Part shown: positions 1 through 8,592 of the stretch, in pieces
How positions within the stretch are numbered: position 1 is the first letter of the stretch
Layout of the letters: every line of letters starts with the position of its first letter
Source: Pseudomonas proteolytica
GTDB taxonomy: Bacteria; Pseudomonadota; Gammaproteobacteria; Pseudomonadales; Pseudomonadaceae
Reading direction: 5' to 3'
Assembly (NCBI RefSeq): GCF_007858275.1
Contig: NZ_VFEV01000049.1
Coordinates: 1 to 39,074, forward strand
DNA length: 39,074 nt
Made by a program: the position numbers and the translations under genes
The notes under the pieces: generated by a model
The model's input: the letters and a program-made list of their open reading frames with translations, nothing else
Database searches by the model: none
Told to the model about the DNA's origin: nothing

Positions 1-124
1 TTGATGGTCTTGAATCGGAACACTGCTGCTAAGCTTATCCACAATTGCTGGGGCAAAAATCAGCAATCCGTCCTGGGTCAATTTTCAGTCGGCAGGGTGG
101 GTCAGTTTTAAATCAGCGCCAACA
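1..124. mobile_element. End of a probable IS21-family insertion sequence
   Basis: Two tandem, imperfect 20-bp repeats are visible: TGGGTCAATTTTCAGTCGGC at 74-93 and TGGGTCAGTTTTAAATCAGC at 98-117 (16 of 20 identical, 24 bp apart). The stretch ends in ...CCAACA at 124. Multiple short direct repeats near a CA terminus are typical of IS21-family ends (established knowledge), and the GGGTCA(A/G)TTTT core is of that type. Usher homology starts at once after 124, so the element appears to have inserted into the usher gene. Its transposase genes would lie left of the window. No coding sequence is recognised in 1-124, although the frame used by the usher stays open back to 14 (stop at 11-13). The other end and the target duplication cannot be seen. 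Confidence 0.6.
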
Positions 125-2044
125 GCAGAGACCGATATTGTGTCCTGGCGCAGCCGCTTGATGATCGGCCAGGGCAGTACCGGTAACGTCATTTTCGATA
201 GCTTCTCGTTCAGCGGCGTGCAGTTGGCAAGCAGCAGCGAAATGCTGCCGGAAAGCCTGCGTGGCTATGCTCCGGTGATTCGCGGCGTGGCGGCCAGCAA
301 TGCCCGGGTCGAAATCCGTCAGAACGGCTACACCGTCTACAGTACACAAGTGCCTGCTGGCCCCTTTGCCTTGAACGATGTGTATCCCGGCACCCTCAGC
401 GGTGACTTGCAGGTCAGTGTGATCGAGGCCGACGGTACGAAAAAGGTGTTTACCGTACCTTACTCGGCCGTGCCCAACATGCTGCGCGACGGTATCACCG
501 ACTACCAACTGAATCTGGGCCGTTACCGTGACGGGCGTAGCCAGTACCAGCCGAACTTTATCCAGGCAGGCGTGGCCCGAGGCTTATCGCGAGATATCAC
601 GCCCTATGGTGGTGTGCTGGTGGCGCAGAACTACCGGGCTGGGGTTGTGGGCGTCGGCAAGAACCTGGGCGCCTGGGGGGCGTTGTCCCTCGACCTGTCG
701 TTGTCGGATACGGATCTTGCCAGCCGGGATAACAAGCGCGGGCAAAGCGTGCGCTTTCTGTACTCCAAGTCCTTGAACACTTTGGGCACCGAGTTCCGTC
801 TGGCCGGCTACCGCTATTCCACGGCCGGCTACTACGACTTCAACGACGCTGTCGCCGAGCGTGACCGCTGGGACTCGGGTGTATACCGCCATGACTACCT
901 GGACGACAGCCAGAACTACCGTGGCGTGCCCGAATGGACCGAGGCGCGCCAGCGCAGCTACTACGCCAGCAGTTTCAACAACAAACGCCAGCGTCTGGAC
1001 CTGTCGGTGAACCAGAGAATCGGTGATGTTTCCAGTCTCTACCTCAATATCAGCAATCAGAGTTACTGGGGCGAAGTCGGGCAGGACCGGACCGTGCAGG
1101 CTGGTTTCAATAGTGCCTATGAAAACATCAGTTACGGCCTGTTCGTCCAGGACACCCGCAGCAATATGGTCTATGGCGAGCGCAGTGTGAATCTCACGCT
1201 GTCGCTGCCATTAGGAACGGGTGGGCGCTACATCAACTCCAGTTCCAGCGTCAGCCATACCAAGCGCACAGGCACGACCTACAACACCGGCATCAATGGC
1301 ACGCTGCTTGATGACAGTCGTTTGAACTATGGCGCCCAGGTCAGCCATAACGCGCAGGCAGGCAGCAACAGTTCGGTGAACCTCGGTTACCAGGGCAGCA
1401 AAGGAAACGTGGACTTCAACCACAGCTACGGTCGCCAATACCAGCAGACATCCCTGGGTATGGCGGGCGGTCTGGTGGTACATGAAGGCGGTGCGACTTT
1501 GACCCAGCCGTTGCATAACACCCTGGTGCTGGTGGAGGCCAAAGGTGCCGAGGGCGTGGGCCTGGACAACCAGGGTGGCGCCGCTATCGACAAATCCGGC
1601 TTTGCAGTGATGACATCCGCGATGCCTTACCGGCAGAACCGCGTGGGCCTGCGCACCGAAGATATCGGTGCGGGCCTGGAAATCCCCATGCCAGCACGAG
1701 ATGTGGTGCCCACCCGCGGTGCGATCGTACGCGTCAAGTTTGATACCCACCAAGGCCGTAACGTGTTGGTGCACAGCAAGCGTCCCGACGGCTCGGTCCC
1801 GCCGATAGGCGCTACCGTGTTTGGCCATGACGGCAGAAGCAACGGCGTGGTGGGCACTGATGGCGAAATCTTTATTTCCGGTGTCGCCGATGGCGACCGC
1901 CTGCTGGTGAAGTGGGGCAGCGGGGCAGGGGACGCCTGTTCATTAGTGTTGCCGGGCAATCCCGGCAACATGGCGCAACCTACCCAGGGCTATGACACCG
2001 TTTCACTGATCTGCAACACCGTCCCCGAGGCACCGCTGCCATGA
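125..2044 (+). pseudogene. Outer-membrane fimbrial usher (FimD/PapC family), 5'-truncated
   Basis: Ushers are outer-membrane beta-barrel pores that assemble and secrete chaperone-bound pilins. Homology begins at 125 (AETDIVSWRSRLMIG), which matches the family's ...ERDI-P-RSRL-LGD segment. It then covers the plug (MLPESLRGYAPVIRG, RQNGYTVYSTQVPAGPF, GDLQVSVIEADG), the rest of the barrel (SVRFLYSKSLNTLGTEFRLAGYRYSTAGY) and the C-terminal domains (PTRGAIVRVKFD, then GVADGDRLLVKWGSGAGDACSL). Full-length ushers have about 800 or more residues. Here roughly the first 200 are missing, including the signal peptide and the N-terminal periplasmic domain that recruits chaperone-pilin complexes. The first possible start is GTG at 140, with no convincing ribosome site, so the product could neither reach the membrane nor capture subunits. 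The remaining frame is intact to the stop, which suggests a recent IS insertion. Its TGA overlaps the next ATG. Confidence 0.85.
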
Positions 2045-3096
2045 AGTCTACGTTTGAAAATACCCTGAAGTTGCTGGCTCTGTTATTGGCTATGTGCTGG
2101 TCCCAAGTGGCTTTGTCCATGACCTGCAGCACTGCTCTCGGCGGCTCCACCGAGGTACTTAACATGGGTGCGATAAAGGTCACGCCAGCCCAGGTGAGGG
2201 CCGGTGCGGAGATCTGGCGCTCGGCAACGATAAGTCGGCAGTTTATGTGTTCTGAACGGCCAAACAGTCTGAATGAAGACACACTCAAGGCGTTTTTTTT
2301 TCTAGATCCAATCAGCACGGTGTCAGGGCTGGATCGGTCCCTGGAAGTCGGTGTGACTTATCTGGGGCGCAACACCAAGGCTTCCCACGGCTCCAGAATC
2401 AACCTTGGGACGGCCGTAAACTGCACGCCGTTCTGCGAGCCAGGCAGCACAATGACTGGTTACAACCGTTACTACGCGCTACCCATCAGTGTGTCATTTC
2501 AGGTGTACGTTAAGTTGACCGGAATAACCCCGCCGGGCAGCGGCAAAATAGCCAACCCTGGCACCCTGACAGTGCTCAGGCTGGCAGGAGGCAACGATAC
2601 GTTTGGCAACTTACCGGCCAGCAATTTTGCAACCACACTGTCAGGCCTCAACACTGTGTCGTTCACGTCCTGCCAGCCGACCATCACCGTCACCGGAAAC
2701 AGCGGTGCAACCGTTGGCTTTGGGTCTATCTCACAGAAGAACGCGGTGCTCAACAAGATAGAAAAACAGGTGCCATTCTCGGTCAACGTGAACATGAGCA
2801 GTGTCGATAATGGCCAGGCCTGCCCTGGCGCGACGATGCAGGCGGCGTTCAGTACCACTTACACAGTTCGCGACCAGACCACCATCCTGCCTGCCAGCAA
2901 CAGTGGCTTTGGCATCGTGTTGGCGCGGGCGACGGCACCCACTGTGCCGATTGTCATGAACCGTATCGTCGACCTGGGCCTGGTCAATGGCAGCGTGGTG
3001 CAAAACCGTTTCACGGCCGGGCTAAAATGGCTCAGTACAACCCCCAGGGTGGGGCCTTTCACGGCCTCCGCGACCGTGGATATCACCTTCAAGTAA
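2041..3096 (+). CDS. Fimbrial tip adhesin / two-domain fimbrial protein
   Basis: This 351-residue protein starts with a Sec signal (about residues 1-26: basic start, then LLALLLAMCWSQVALS). A roughly 180-residue N-terminal domain with several cysteines (TCST, FMCSE, NCTPFC) follows. From about residue 210 there is a pilin-like domain (SCQPTITVTG...VGFGSI...PFSVNVNM) that ends in alternating beta strands (FTASATVDITFK), as in subunits that accept donor-strand complementation. That two-domain layout is typical of tip adhesins of chaperone-usher fimbriae. The start overlaps the usher stop (ATGA, 2041-2044), so the pair is translationally coupled. With the usher truncated, this gene is probably stranded and may be unexpressed unless the IS or an internal promoter drives it. 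The receptor is unknown. Confidence 0.75.
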   Translation: MKSTFENTLKLLALLLAMCWSQVALSMTCSTALGGSTEVLNMGAIKVTPAQVRAGAEIWRSATISRQFMCSERPNSLNEDTLKAFFFLDPISTVSGLDRSLEVGVTYLGRNTKASHGSRINLGTAVNCTPFCEPGSTMTGYNRYYALPISVSFQVYVKLTGITPPGSGKIANPGTLTVLRLAGGNDTFGNLPASNFATTLSGLNTVSFTSCQPTITVTGNSGATVGFGSISQKNAVLNKIEKQVPFSVNVNMSSVDNGQACPGATMQAAFSTTYTVRDQTTILPASNSGFGIVLARATAPTVPIVMNRIVDLGLVNGSVVQNRFTAGLKWLSTTPRVGPFTASATVDITFK

Positions 3097-3124
3097 TCGG
3101 CCTGATCTGTCTGGAGTGCGTTCA

Positions 3125-4318
3125 ATGATGTCGTTGCGAGTACTGGTGCTCGATGCCCAGCTGTCTTCGCGCAAGCTCAAGGTTGCATCACTCGGCGCGC
3201 TGGGCACGCGGGCGGTCTATCAGGCCAGCCACTGCGATAAGGCGATGGCGATCCTGCGCCAGGTTGACGGTGTGGACATTGTAGTATGTGAACTCAACAA
3301 CGACACATTGGCGCGTTTCGACTTTCTGCTGGCGGCTGCCAGGGACGGTCTGGTCAGTGCCGTGGTGCTGTGCTCGGCGCTTGCACCGCAACTGCATCGC
3401 GCCTTGGAGCGGATCAATCTATTCGCCAGGATCAGCCTGGCGGGTGTGGTCGGGCCGGATGCACCCGTCCAGCAGTGGCATTTGATTTTGACTCACTATA
3501 TCCGCCGTAAAACCATGTCCCATACGCTCCCAGCGATCCTGTTCAAGCTGCCCACCGAGTACGAAGTCAGGCAAGGCCTTGCCGCCGGGCAGTTCAACGC
3601 CTGGTTCCAGCCCAAGTTTGATCTGCGGCGCGAGGCATTGTGTGGCGTCGAGGCGCTGGTGCGTTGGGAACACCCCAGTCGCGGGGTGTTGTTGCCTAGG
3701 GATTTTCTCTCGGCGGTGCTGGCGTACGACTTGATCGATGACATGTTCAAGCAGGTGTTTAGCCAGGGCCTGGATTTGCTCGATGCCTTGGGGCAGGGCG
3801 GTAGGCATCTGGAAGTGGCGTTTAACCTGCATGCTTCGCAGTTGGCCAGCTTCGATCTGCCGAGCTACGTCGAGGCCGCCTTGATCGAGCGCAAGTTGCC
3901 GGGCAGTGCGGTGTCGTTTGAGATAGCCCAAAACGGTTTGCTGGACATGAGCCTGGCGACCATGGCCAGCCTATTGCGTCTAAAGGGGTTGGGGTGTGGT
4001 TTGTCCATCGATGATTTCGGCGTGGGGTTTTCTTCCCTGACCTTGCTCTGCCAACTGCCGTTCAACCAACTCAAACTCGACGCTTCATTGGTTGAGGAGC
4101 TGTCGGACGAAAACAGTCGGGCGATGCTGGCAACCAGCGTTGCCCTGTCCAGGGCCGTTGGCATGAGCCTGATGGTCGAAGGTGTCAGCAGCCAAGCTAT
4201 CCAGGATACTGTGATTGCCATGGGCGGCACATTTGCCCAGGGGTTTCACCTAGCCAAGCCGATGACGGCCAAACGGCTCCTGCACTGGTTGGGCAGTACC
4301 GCACCCGCTGTTGAATAA
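3125..4318 (+). CDS. REC-EAL protein with degenerate receiver and partly degenerate EAL domain (RocR/PvrR-like)
   Basis: This 397-residue protein has a receiver-like domain (about 1-120) and a c-di-GMP phosphodiesterase-type EAL domain (about 150-390). The start is ATG 3125, 9 nt after CTGGAG; an in-frame GTG at 3116 lacks such a site. The receiver carries Glu56 (VVCELNN) where RocR-type proteins have the phospho-acceptor Asp. In the EAL domain, E176 (EALVRW), the Asn of FNLHAS, E266, the DDFG pair, KLD, E352 and the QG near the end are kept. However, the usual E-x-x-E after strand 5 reads EIAQ (Gln269) and EGVE reads EGVS (Ser355). Activity may therefore be weak or absent. By analogy with P. 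aeruginosa RocR and PvrR, it probably tunes fimbriae or biofilm output through c-di-GMP. It lies 28 bp after the adhesin gene and probably belongs to the fimbrial transcription unit. Confidence 0.82.
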   Translation: MMSLRVLVLDAQLSSRKLKVASLGALGTRAVYQASHCDKAMAILRQVDGVDIVVCELNNDTLARFDFLLAAARDGLVSAVVLCSALAPQLHRALERINLFARISLAGVVGPDAPVQQWHLILTHYIRRKTMSHTLPAILFKLPTEYEVRQGLAAGQFNAWFQPKFDLRREALCGVEALVRWEHPSRGVLLPRDFLSAVLAYDLIDDMFKQVFSQGLDLLDALGQGGRHLEVAFNLHASQLASFDLPSYVEAALIERKLPGSAVSFEIAQNGLLDMSLATMASLLRLKGLGCGLSIDDFGVGFSSLTLLCQLPFNQLKLDASLVEELSDENSRAMLATSVALSRAVGMSLMVEGVSSQAIQDTVIAMGGTFAQGFHLAKPMTAKRLLHWLGSTAPAVE

Positions 4319-4428
4319 AAATAATAGGGCCGATGTGGAGCGGACTATGCTTGTACGGCATTCCCGTCACTTGATATTCCTCCCTCGACGTCTTTGTCAC
4401 TTTGGCAAATTGGATAAGTGAGGTAACT

Positions 4429-5055
4429 ATGCGTAAAGCGTTGGTCGTGGATGATCATCCCATCGTGCGTGCAACCGTGAAAATGGTCTTGCAGTACGAG
4501 CATTTTGACGTGATCGTCGAGGCCGCCGACGGTGCGGATGCCGTGCAGCAGGCTCGCCAGTTGCAGCCTGATCTGGTTGTGCTGGATATCTCGATGCCCA
4601 AGCTCGATGGTCTGGAGGCCATACGCCGGATTGTCGACTTGAATATTGGCACGCGGATTCTGGTCCTCACTTCCCTGGAACCTGCTTTGTACCTCAAGCG
4701 CTGCATGGTGGCCGGTGCGGCGGGCTTTCTGTCCAAGGTCGATGATCTGGATGACTTACAGCGTGCGGTCAATGTGCTGATGTCTGGTTACACCCATTTT
4801 CCCAACCTGACCATCGGTTCGGTGCGCCGCAGCGACAATGAGATTGATGAGGCTCGGGTCATCGACAGCCTGTCGGACCGCGAGTTGGTGATTTTCAAGC
4901 ACCTGGCGCAGGGCCGCAGCAACAAGGAAATAGGCGATTCAATGCTGCTCAGCAACAAAACCATCAGCACCTATAAAACCCGGCTGCTGGAGCGGTTTGA
5001 GGTCACCTCAGTAGTTTCGCTGGCGGAAGTGGCCAAGCGCAACAGTATTGTGTGA
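4429..5055 (+). CDS. LuxR/NarL-type response regulator (RcsB/RocA/EvgA-like)
   Basis: This 208-residue protein has a canonical receiver (VVDDHP at 6-11, phospho-acceptor Asp53 in VVLDISMP, switch Thr in LVLTS, Lys in FLSK). A C-terminal LuxR-type helix-turn-helix follows (LSDRELVIFKHLAQGRSNKEIGDSM...SNKTISTYKTRLLERFEV). ATG 4429 is preferred over the upstream TTG at 4402, because AGTGAGG lies 5-6 nt upstream and MRKALVVDDHP is the normal family N-terminus. Its TGA overlaps the next gene's ATG by one base (TGATG), so it is almost certainly co-translated with the hybrid kinase that follows. That kinase ends in the Hpt domain expected to phosphorylate Asp53. It probably activates a fimbrial promoter, as RocA1 and RcsB do for cup loci in P. 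aeruginosa (inference by context). Confidence 0.9.
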   Translation: MRKALVVDDHPIVRATVKMVLQYEHFDVIVEAADGADAVQQARQLQPDLVVLDISMPKLDGLEAIRRIVDLNIGTRILVLTSLEPALYLKRCMVAGAAGFLSKVDDLDDLQRAVNVLMSGYTHFPNLTIGSVRRSDNEIDEARVIDSLSDRELVIFKHLAQGRSNKEIGDSMLLSNKTISTYKTRLLERFEVTSVVSLAEVAKRNSIV

Positions 5056-7208
5056 TGAGCCGCGTCAGGTTTTTTCTCGCCGCCACACTGCTGGCCAGTC
5101 TGCCTTTGGCCCAGGGCGAGACGCTGTCAGCGTCGGTCGGCCCCCATGAATTTGATTTGAGCTTCAAAGTGCACACCGGCGCCGACACAGGGTTCTACCT
5201 GCTCATGGCGTTGACCAGTCTTGTCTCGATAGTTTGCTGGCATGGTGCCTGTGTGTTCTGGCGACGGCGCAGGCTGGATGGCAACCGAGTACTGGCCGCC
5301 CAAGTGGCCGCAATGCGATCAATGCTCGATAACACACCACAGCCGGTATTTATCCGTGACGCTCAGGGGCGGCTGGTTGCGTGCAACGACAGCTATCTAG
5401 ATTTCCTGTCCACGGACCTGGATCAGTTGCTGGGCAAGAAGGTAACCGACGGCAAACACATGGCCCCGGATGAGGCCGCGCAATATCATGCGTTCTACCT
5501 CAAAGTGATGCGCAATCGCTTGCCTGAAATCGGCGGCGGGATCCTGGTCGCACCCTTTGGTCAGACGGTAGCGATTTTTCACTGGATATTTCCGTGCTTT
5601 GATACCCAAGGCAACGCGATCGGTGTGATGGCGGGGTGGATCGATGTCAGCGACCGTCAGCAATTGGTTGACCAGCTCAAAGCCTCGCAAAAGGAAGCCG
5701 AGGATGCCAACAAGGCGAAGACGACTTTCCTGGCAACCATGAGCCATGAGATCCGCACGCCGATGAACGCGGTGCTGGGCATGCTGGAAATGGCATCCAA
5801 ACGTGCCGAACAGGGGATTGTCGACCAGGTTTCGCTGGACGTCGCGTCTAGCGCCGCCAACGGCCTGGTGGACCTGATCGGCGATATCCTCGACATTGTG
5901 CGCATTGAGTCCGGGCAATTGAACCTGGCTCCGGGGCGGGTGAATCTGCAGGAGTTGTCTCGTTCGGTGGCACGAATTTTCGACGGGGTGGCACAGCAAA
6001 AATTCCTGGACCTGCGGGTCGAACTCGACAGTCGCGCCGACTGCGACGTGTGGGTGGATTCGCTGCGCCTCAAGCAAATCCTCTCGAACCTGCTGAGCAA
6101 TGCGATCAAGTTCACCGTTATCGGCGAAGTGCGCTTCTCACTACGTTGTGTCGTGGTCGGGGGCGGCGAGGAGTTGGACCTGATCTTCAACGTGATGGAC
6201 ACCGGGATCGGTATTTCCCAGGACGATCAGGCCCGATTGTTCAGCCCATTCAGCCAGGTGGGCAACCCTGCTGATACGATGCGTACTGGCTCCGGTCTGG
6301 GTCTGACGATTACCCGTACCTTGTGCGAGATGATGCATGGCCAGTTGTCCCTAACCAGCAGCCTGGGAGGGGGTACCGATGTCTCGGTGGCGCTAAGGTT
6401 GCCGATCCTTGAGCCGGTAGCACCGGCAGCTGTACCTCTGGTTGAGCCGGTGCAACCCGCCAGACGTCTGCGGGCGCTGGTGGTAGATGATTACCCGGCC
6501 AACCGTGTGCTGCTGTCCCAGCAACTGACTTACCTGGGGCACGATGTCAGTGATTCCGAGGACGGCGCCCATGGGTTGCGCGCTTGGCGCAAGGGCGCCT
6601 TTGATGTGGTGATCTCCGATTGCCATATGCCGATAATGAACGGTTATGACCTGGCTAGCGCTATCCGCGCAGAAGAGGCGCGCTTGCAGTTGCCCCGTTG
6701 CCTGATTATCGGCCTTACCGCTAATGCGCTGCCGGAAGAGAAACAGCGCTGCCTGGATTCCGGCATGGACGACTGCCTGTTCAAGCCCATCAGCCTTCGC
6801 GATCTGAGCGAGCGCCTGGTATCGGCTCGCCCCAGGACACTGGCGGCCGAACTTCAGGTGGCGCAGTTGGGACAAGGCCAGACACTTGATCTGAGTACCT
6901 TGAGGCAATTGGCTAGAGGCGACGAACAGGCAATCAGCACGCTGGTGCGGGACCTGGCAGACAGCCTGGACAGCGACAGGGTGCGATTGCTCGAAGGCTA
7001 TGGCACAGGAGATCTTAAAGTGCTTGCCGAGCTGGCTCATCGGGTCAAGGGGGGGGGCAGGATCGTGGGTGGGCAAAACGTCATCATCCACTGCACCCGC
7101 CTGGAGGCGGCTTGCCAAATCAGGGAGCCGGCCCAGCTTGAAACCGCCGTCACGGCCTTGACACAAGCCATGGTGACACTGAGCGCGGAGCTCAAAAGAT
7201 TAGGCTGA
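5055..7208 (+). CDS. Membrane hybrid sensor kinase with REC and Hpt (RocS/RcsC/EvgS-like phosphorelay)
   Basis: This 717-residue kinase is laid out as follows: signal anchor (about 4-20), a periplasmic stretch of only about 30 residues, a membrane segment (about 50-73), and PAS (about 85-200). Next come HisKA with His231 (TMSHEIRTPMNAVLG), an ATPase domain (NLLSNAIKFT, DTGIGIS, GSGLGLTI), a receiver with Asp522 (VVISDCHMP) and an Hpt with His662 (AHRVKGG). All relay residues are present, which predicts His231 to Asp522 to His662 to Asp53 of the adjacent regulator. Relatives such as EvgS, BvgS and RocS1 carry large Venus-flytrap domains outside the membrane. This one has none, so its input is probably the PAS domain or the membrane. 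Start ATG 5055 overlaps the preceding stop; a GTG at 5052 is the alternative. A run of eight G's at 7050-7057 sits inside the Hpt coding region without breaking the frame. Confidence 0.9.
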   Translation: MSRVRFFLAATLLASLPLAQGETLSASVGPHEFDLSFKVHTGADTGFYLLMALTSLVSIVCWHGACVFWRRRRLDGNRVLAAQVAAMRSMLDNTPQPVFIRDAQGRLVACNDSYLDFLSTDLDQLLGKKVTDGKHMAPDEAAQYHAFYLKVMRNRLPEIGGGILVAPFGQTVAIFHWIFPCFDTQGNAIGVMAGWIDVSDRQQLVDQLKASQKEAEDANKAKTTFLATMSHEIRTPMNAVLGMLEMASKRAEQGIVDQVSLDVASSAANGLVDLIGDILDIVRIESGQLNLAPGRVNLQELSRSVARIFDGVAQQKFLDLRVELDSRADCDVWVDSLRLKQILSNLLSNAIKFTVIGEVRFSLRCVVVGGGEELDLIFNVMDTGIGISQDDQARLFSPFSQVGNPADTMRTGSGLGLTITRTLCEMMHGQLSLTSSLGGGTDVSVALRLPILEPVAPAAVPLVEPVQPARRLRALVVDDYPANRVLLSQQLTYLGHDVSDSEDGAHGLRAWRKGAFDVVISDCHMPIMNGYDLASAIRAEEARLQLPRCLIIGLTANALPEEKQRCLDSGMDDCLFKPISLRDLSERLVSARPRTLAAELQVAQLGQGQTLDLSTLRQLARGDEQAISTLVRDLADSLDSDRVRLLEGYGTGDLKVLAELAHRVKGGGRIVGGQNVIIHCTRLEAACQIREPAQLETAVTALTQAMVTLSAELKRLG

Positions 7209-7354
7209 AGTCGGTTTTGGAGAACTTTCCATCCATCACCGGAAACTTCCGATAAATGCATGGAGTTTTCTATTTCCATTTAGGAGTCTTCCTAGATACG
7301 CCGGCAAGAGGCGCCGTGAGAATGGGCGCATTCCCATCTCATGTGTGATTTGTC

Positions 7355-8569
7355 ATGTCCTTTCTTCCCATCCGCGTTCTGGTCGTCGAGGAGCATCCCT
7401 TCAAGCAACTGGTAGCTACTCAGGCATTTAAGGAGGCGGGGTGTGATTGGGTGATGGCTGCGGCCGATCTGGCCGCTGCGCTCGCGTTGCTTGATCGTGC
7501 AGGGCCGGTGGATATCGTGCTCTGCACCTTGAAGAAAGAGGGTATGCAAGGGTTGACGGTCCTTGAAGTGCTCAGTCGCACTCTTCAGGTCAAGTCCGCC
7601 ATCATCTGCAGTGGGCACACCCAGGATCTGCATGACGCCATCGAACGCATGATCGGCCTGCTTGGGGTCGGCGTCCTGGGTTATGTCGATGTCCCGGTGC
7701 GAGCGGGTGCGATTGCTTCGATGTTGACGCGCTATCTGGAAACGACGGTGGCTCCTGCGTCTCAAGTCGCCAGGGAGGCGGGGCATGTACTCGCCAGCAA
7801 GGCTTGCCTGGAGCACGCTATTGCACGTTCTGAAGTTCAGGCTTTCCTTCAACCCAAGTTCAATTTACTGACGGGCGAAGTCGGCAGCCTTGAAGTGCTG
7901 GCGCGCTGGCAACATCCACAGCACGGCGTATTGTGCCCGGCGGATTTCCTGCCGTTGATCAGCCGGTTCGACTTGATGGATGAGTTGTTTTTTGCCCTGA
8001 TCGAGCAAGCGCTGACGTTCTTGCGGGAGGCACAGGATCAAGGGTACATGCTGTCGCTGGCGTTCAATCTGGAAGCCGCGCAACTGGCTCACGAATCCTT
8101 GCTCCCCCGCCTGTGCGAAGTGCTGGAGCGCCACGCCATCCCGGCGTCGCGGCTGACTTTCGAAATCACCGAAAGCGGCTTGCTGGAGGTCTCGCCCGGC
8201 GTGCTTGAAACCCTGATCCGCTTGCGGATGATGGGTGCCGGCCTGTCCATTGATGACTTCGGCATCGGCTACTCCTCGCTGGAGCGTCTGTGCCAGTTGC
8301 CGTTTACCGAAATCAAGCTAGACGCCAGTTTTGCCCGCGATCTGGATTCCAGCCCCCGTAACCGCGCAGTGATCAGCAGCACCTTGGCATTGGCGACCGC
8401 GCTGGACATGATGGTCGTGGTCGAAGGTGTCGAGCACGACAGCCAGCGCCAACAACTGCTCAAGCTGGGCTGCCAACAAGGCCAGGGTTATCTCTGTGCA
8501 CGCCCCATGAGCACTGCATCTGTGTTGCCCTGGCTGGCAACGAAGCTGGCGTCGCACAACACTCTATGA
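7355..8569 (+). CDS. Second REC-EAL protein, intact EAL but non-phosphorylatable receiver
   Basis: This 404-residue paralogue of the protein at 3125-4318 shares the same two-domain plan and clear identity through the EAL half (for example GLSIDDFG-G-SSL--LCQLPF). The receiver has Thr58 (VLCTLKK) at the phospho-acceptor position, so it cannot be phosphorylated in the usual way. The EAL domain keeps the full acidic set: E180 (EVLARW, an EVL variant within the permitted E-x-L), the Asn of FNLEAAQ, EITES, DDFG, KLD, EGVE and GQGYL. It is therefore expected to hydrolyse c-di-GMP to pGpG. The start at 7355 has only a weak ribosome site. The 146-bp gap after the kinase could hold a separate promoter. 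The gene is probably the active phosphodiesterase of this signalling block. Confidence 0.87.
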   Translation: MSFLPIRVLVVEEHPFKQLVATQAFKEAGCDWVMAAADLAAALALLDRAGPVDIVLCTLKKEGMQGLTVLEVLSRTLQVKSAIICSGHTQDLHDAIERMIGLLGVGVLGYVDVPVRAGAIASMLTRYLETTVAPASQVAREAGHVLASKACLEHAIARSEVQAFLQPKFNLLTGEVGSLEVLARWQHPQHGVLCPADFLPLISRFDLMDELFFALIEQALTFLREAQDQGYMLSLAFNLEAAQLAHESLLPRLCEVLERHAIPASRLTFEITESGLLEVSPGVLETLIRLRMMGAGLSIDDFGIGYSSLERLCQLPFTEIKLDASFARDLDSSPRNRAVISSTLALATALDMMVVVEGVEHDSQRQQLLKLGCQQGQGYLCARPMSTASVLPWLATKLASHNTL

Positions 8570-8592
8570 TGATTCGCAAGTAGGGGCTTCCC

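Noticed and set aside
7050..7057. Run of eight G's in the kinase Hpt region as a frameshift or phase-variation site
   Set aside because: The frame is continuous through it and the Hpt motif is intact on both sides. Slippage is possible in principle, but nothing in this single sequence shows it.
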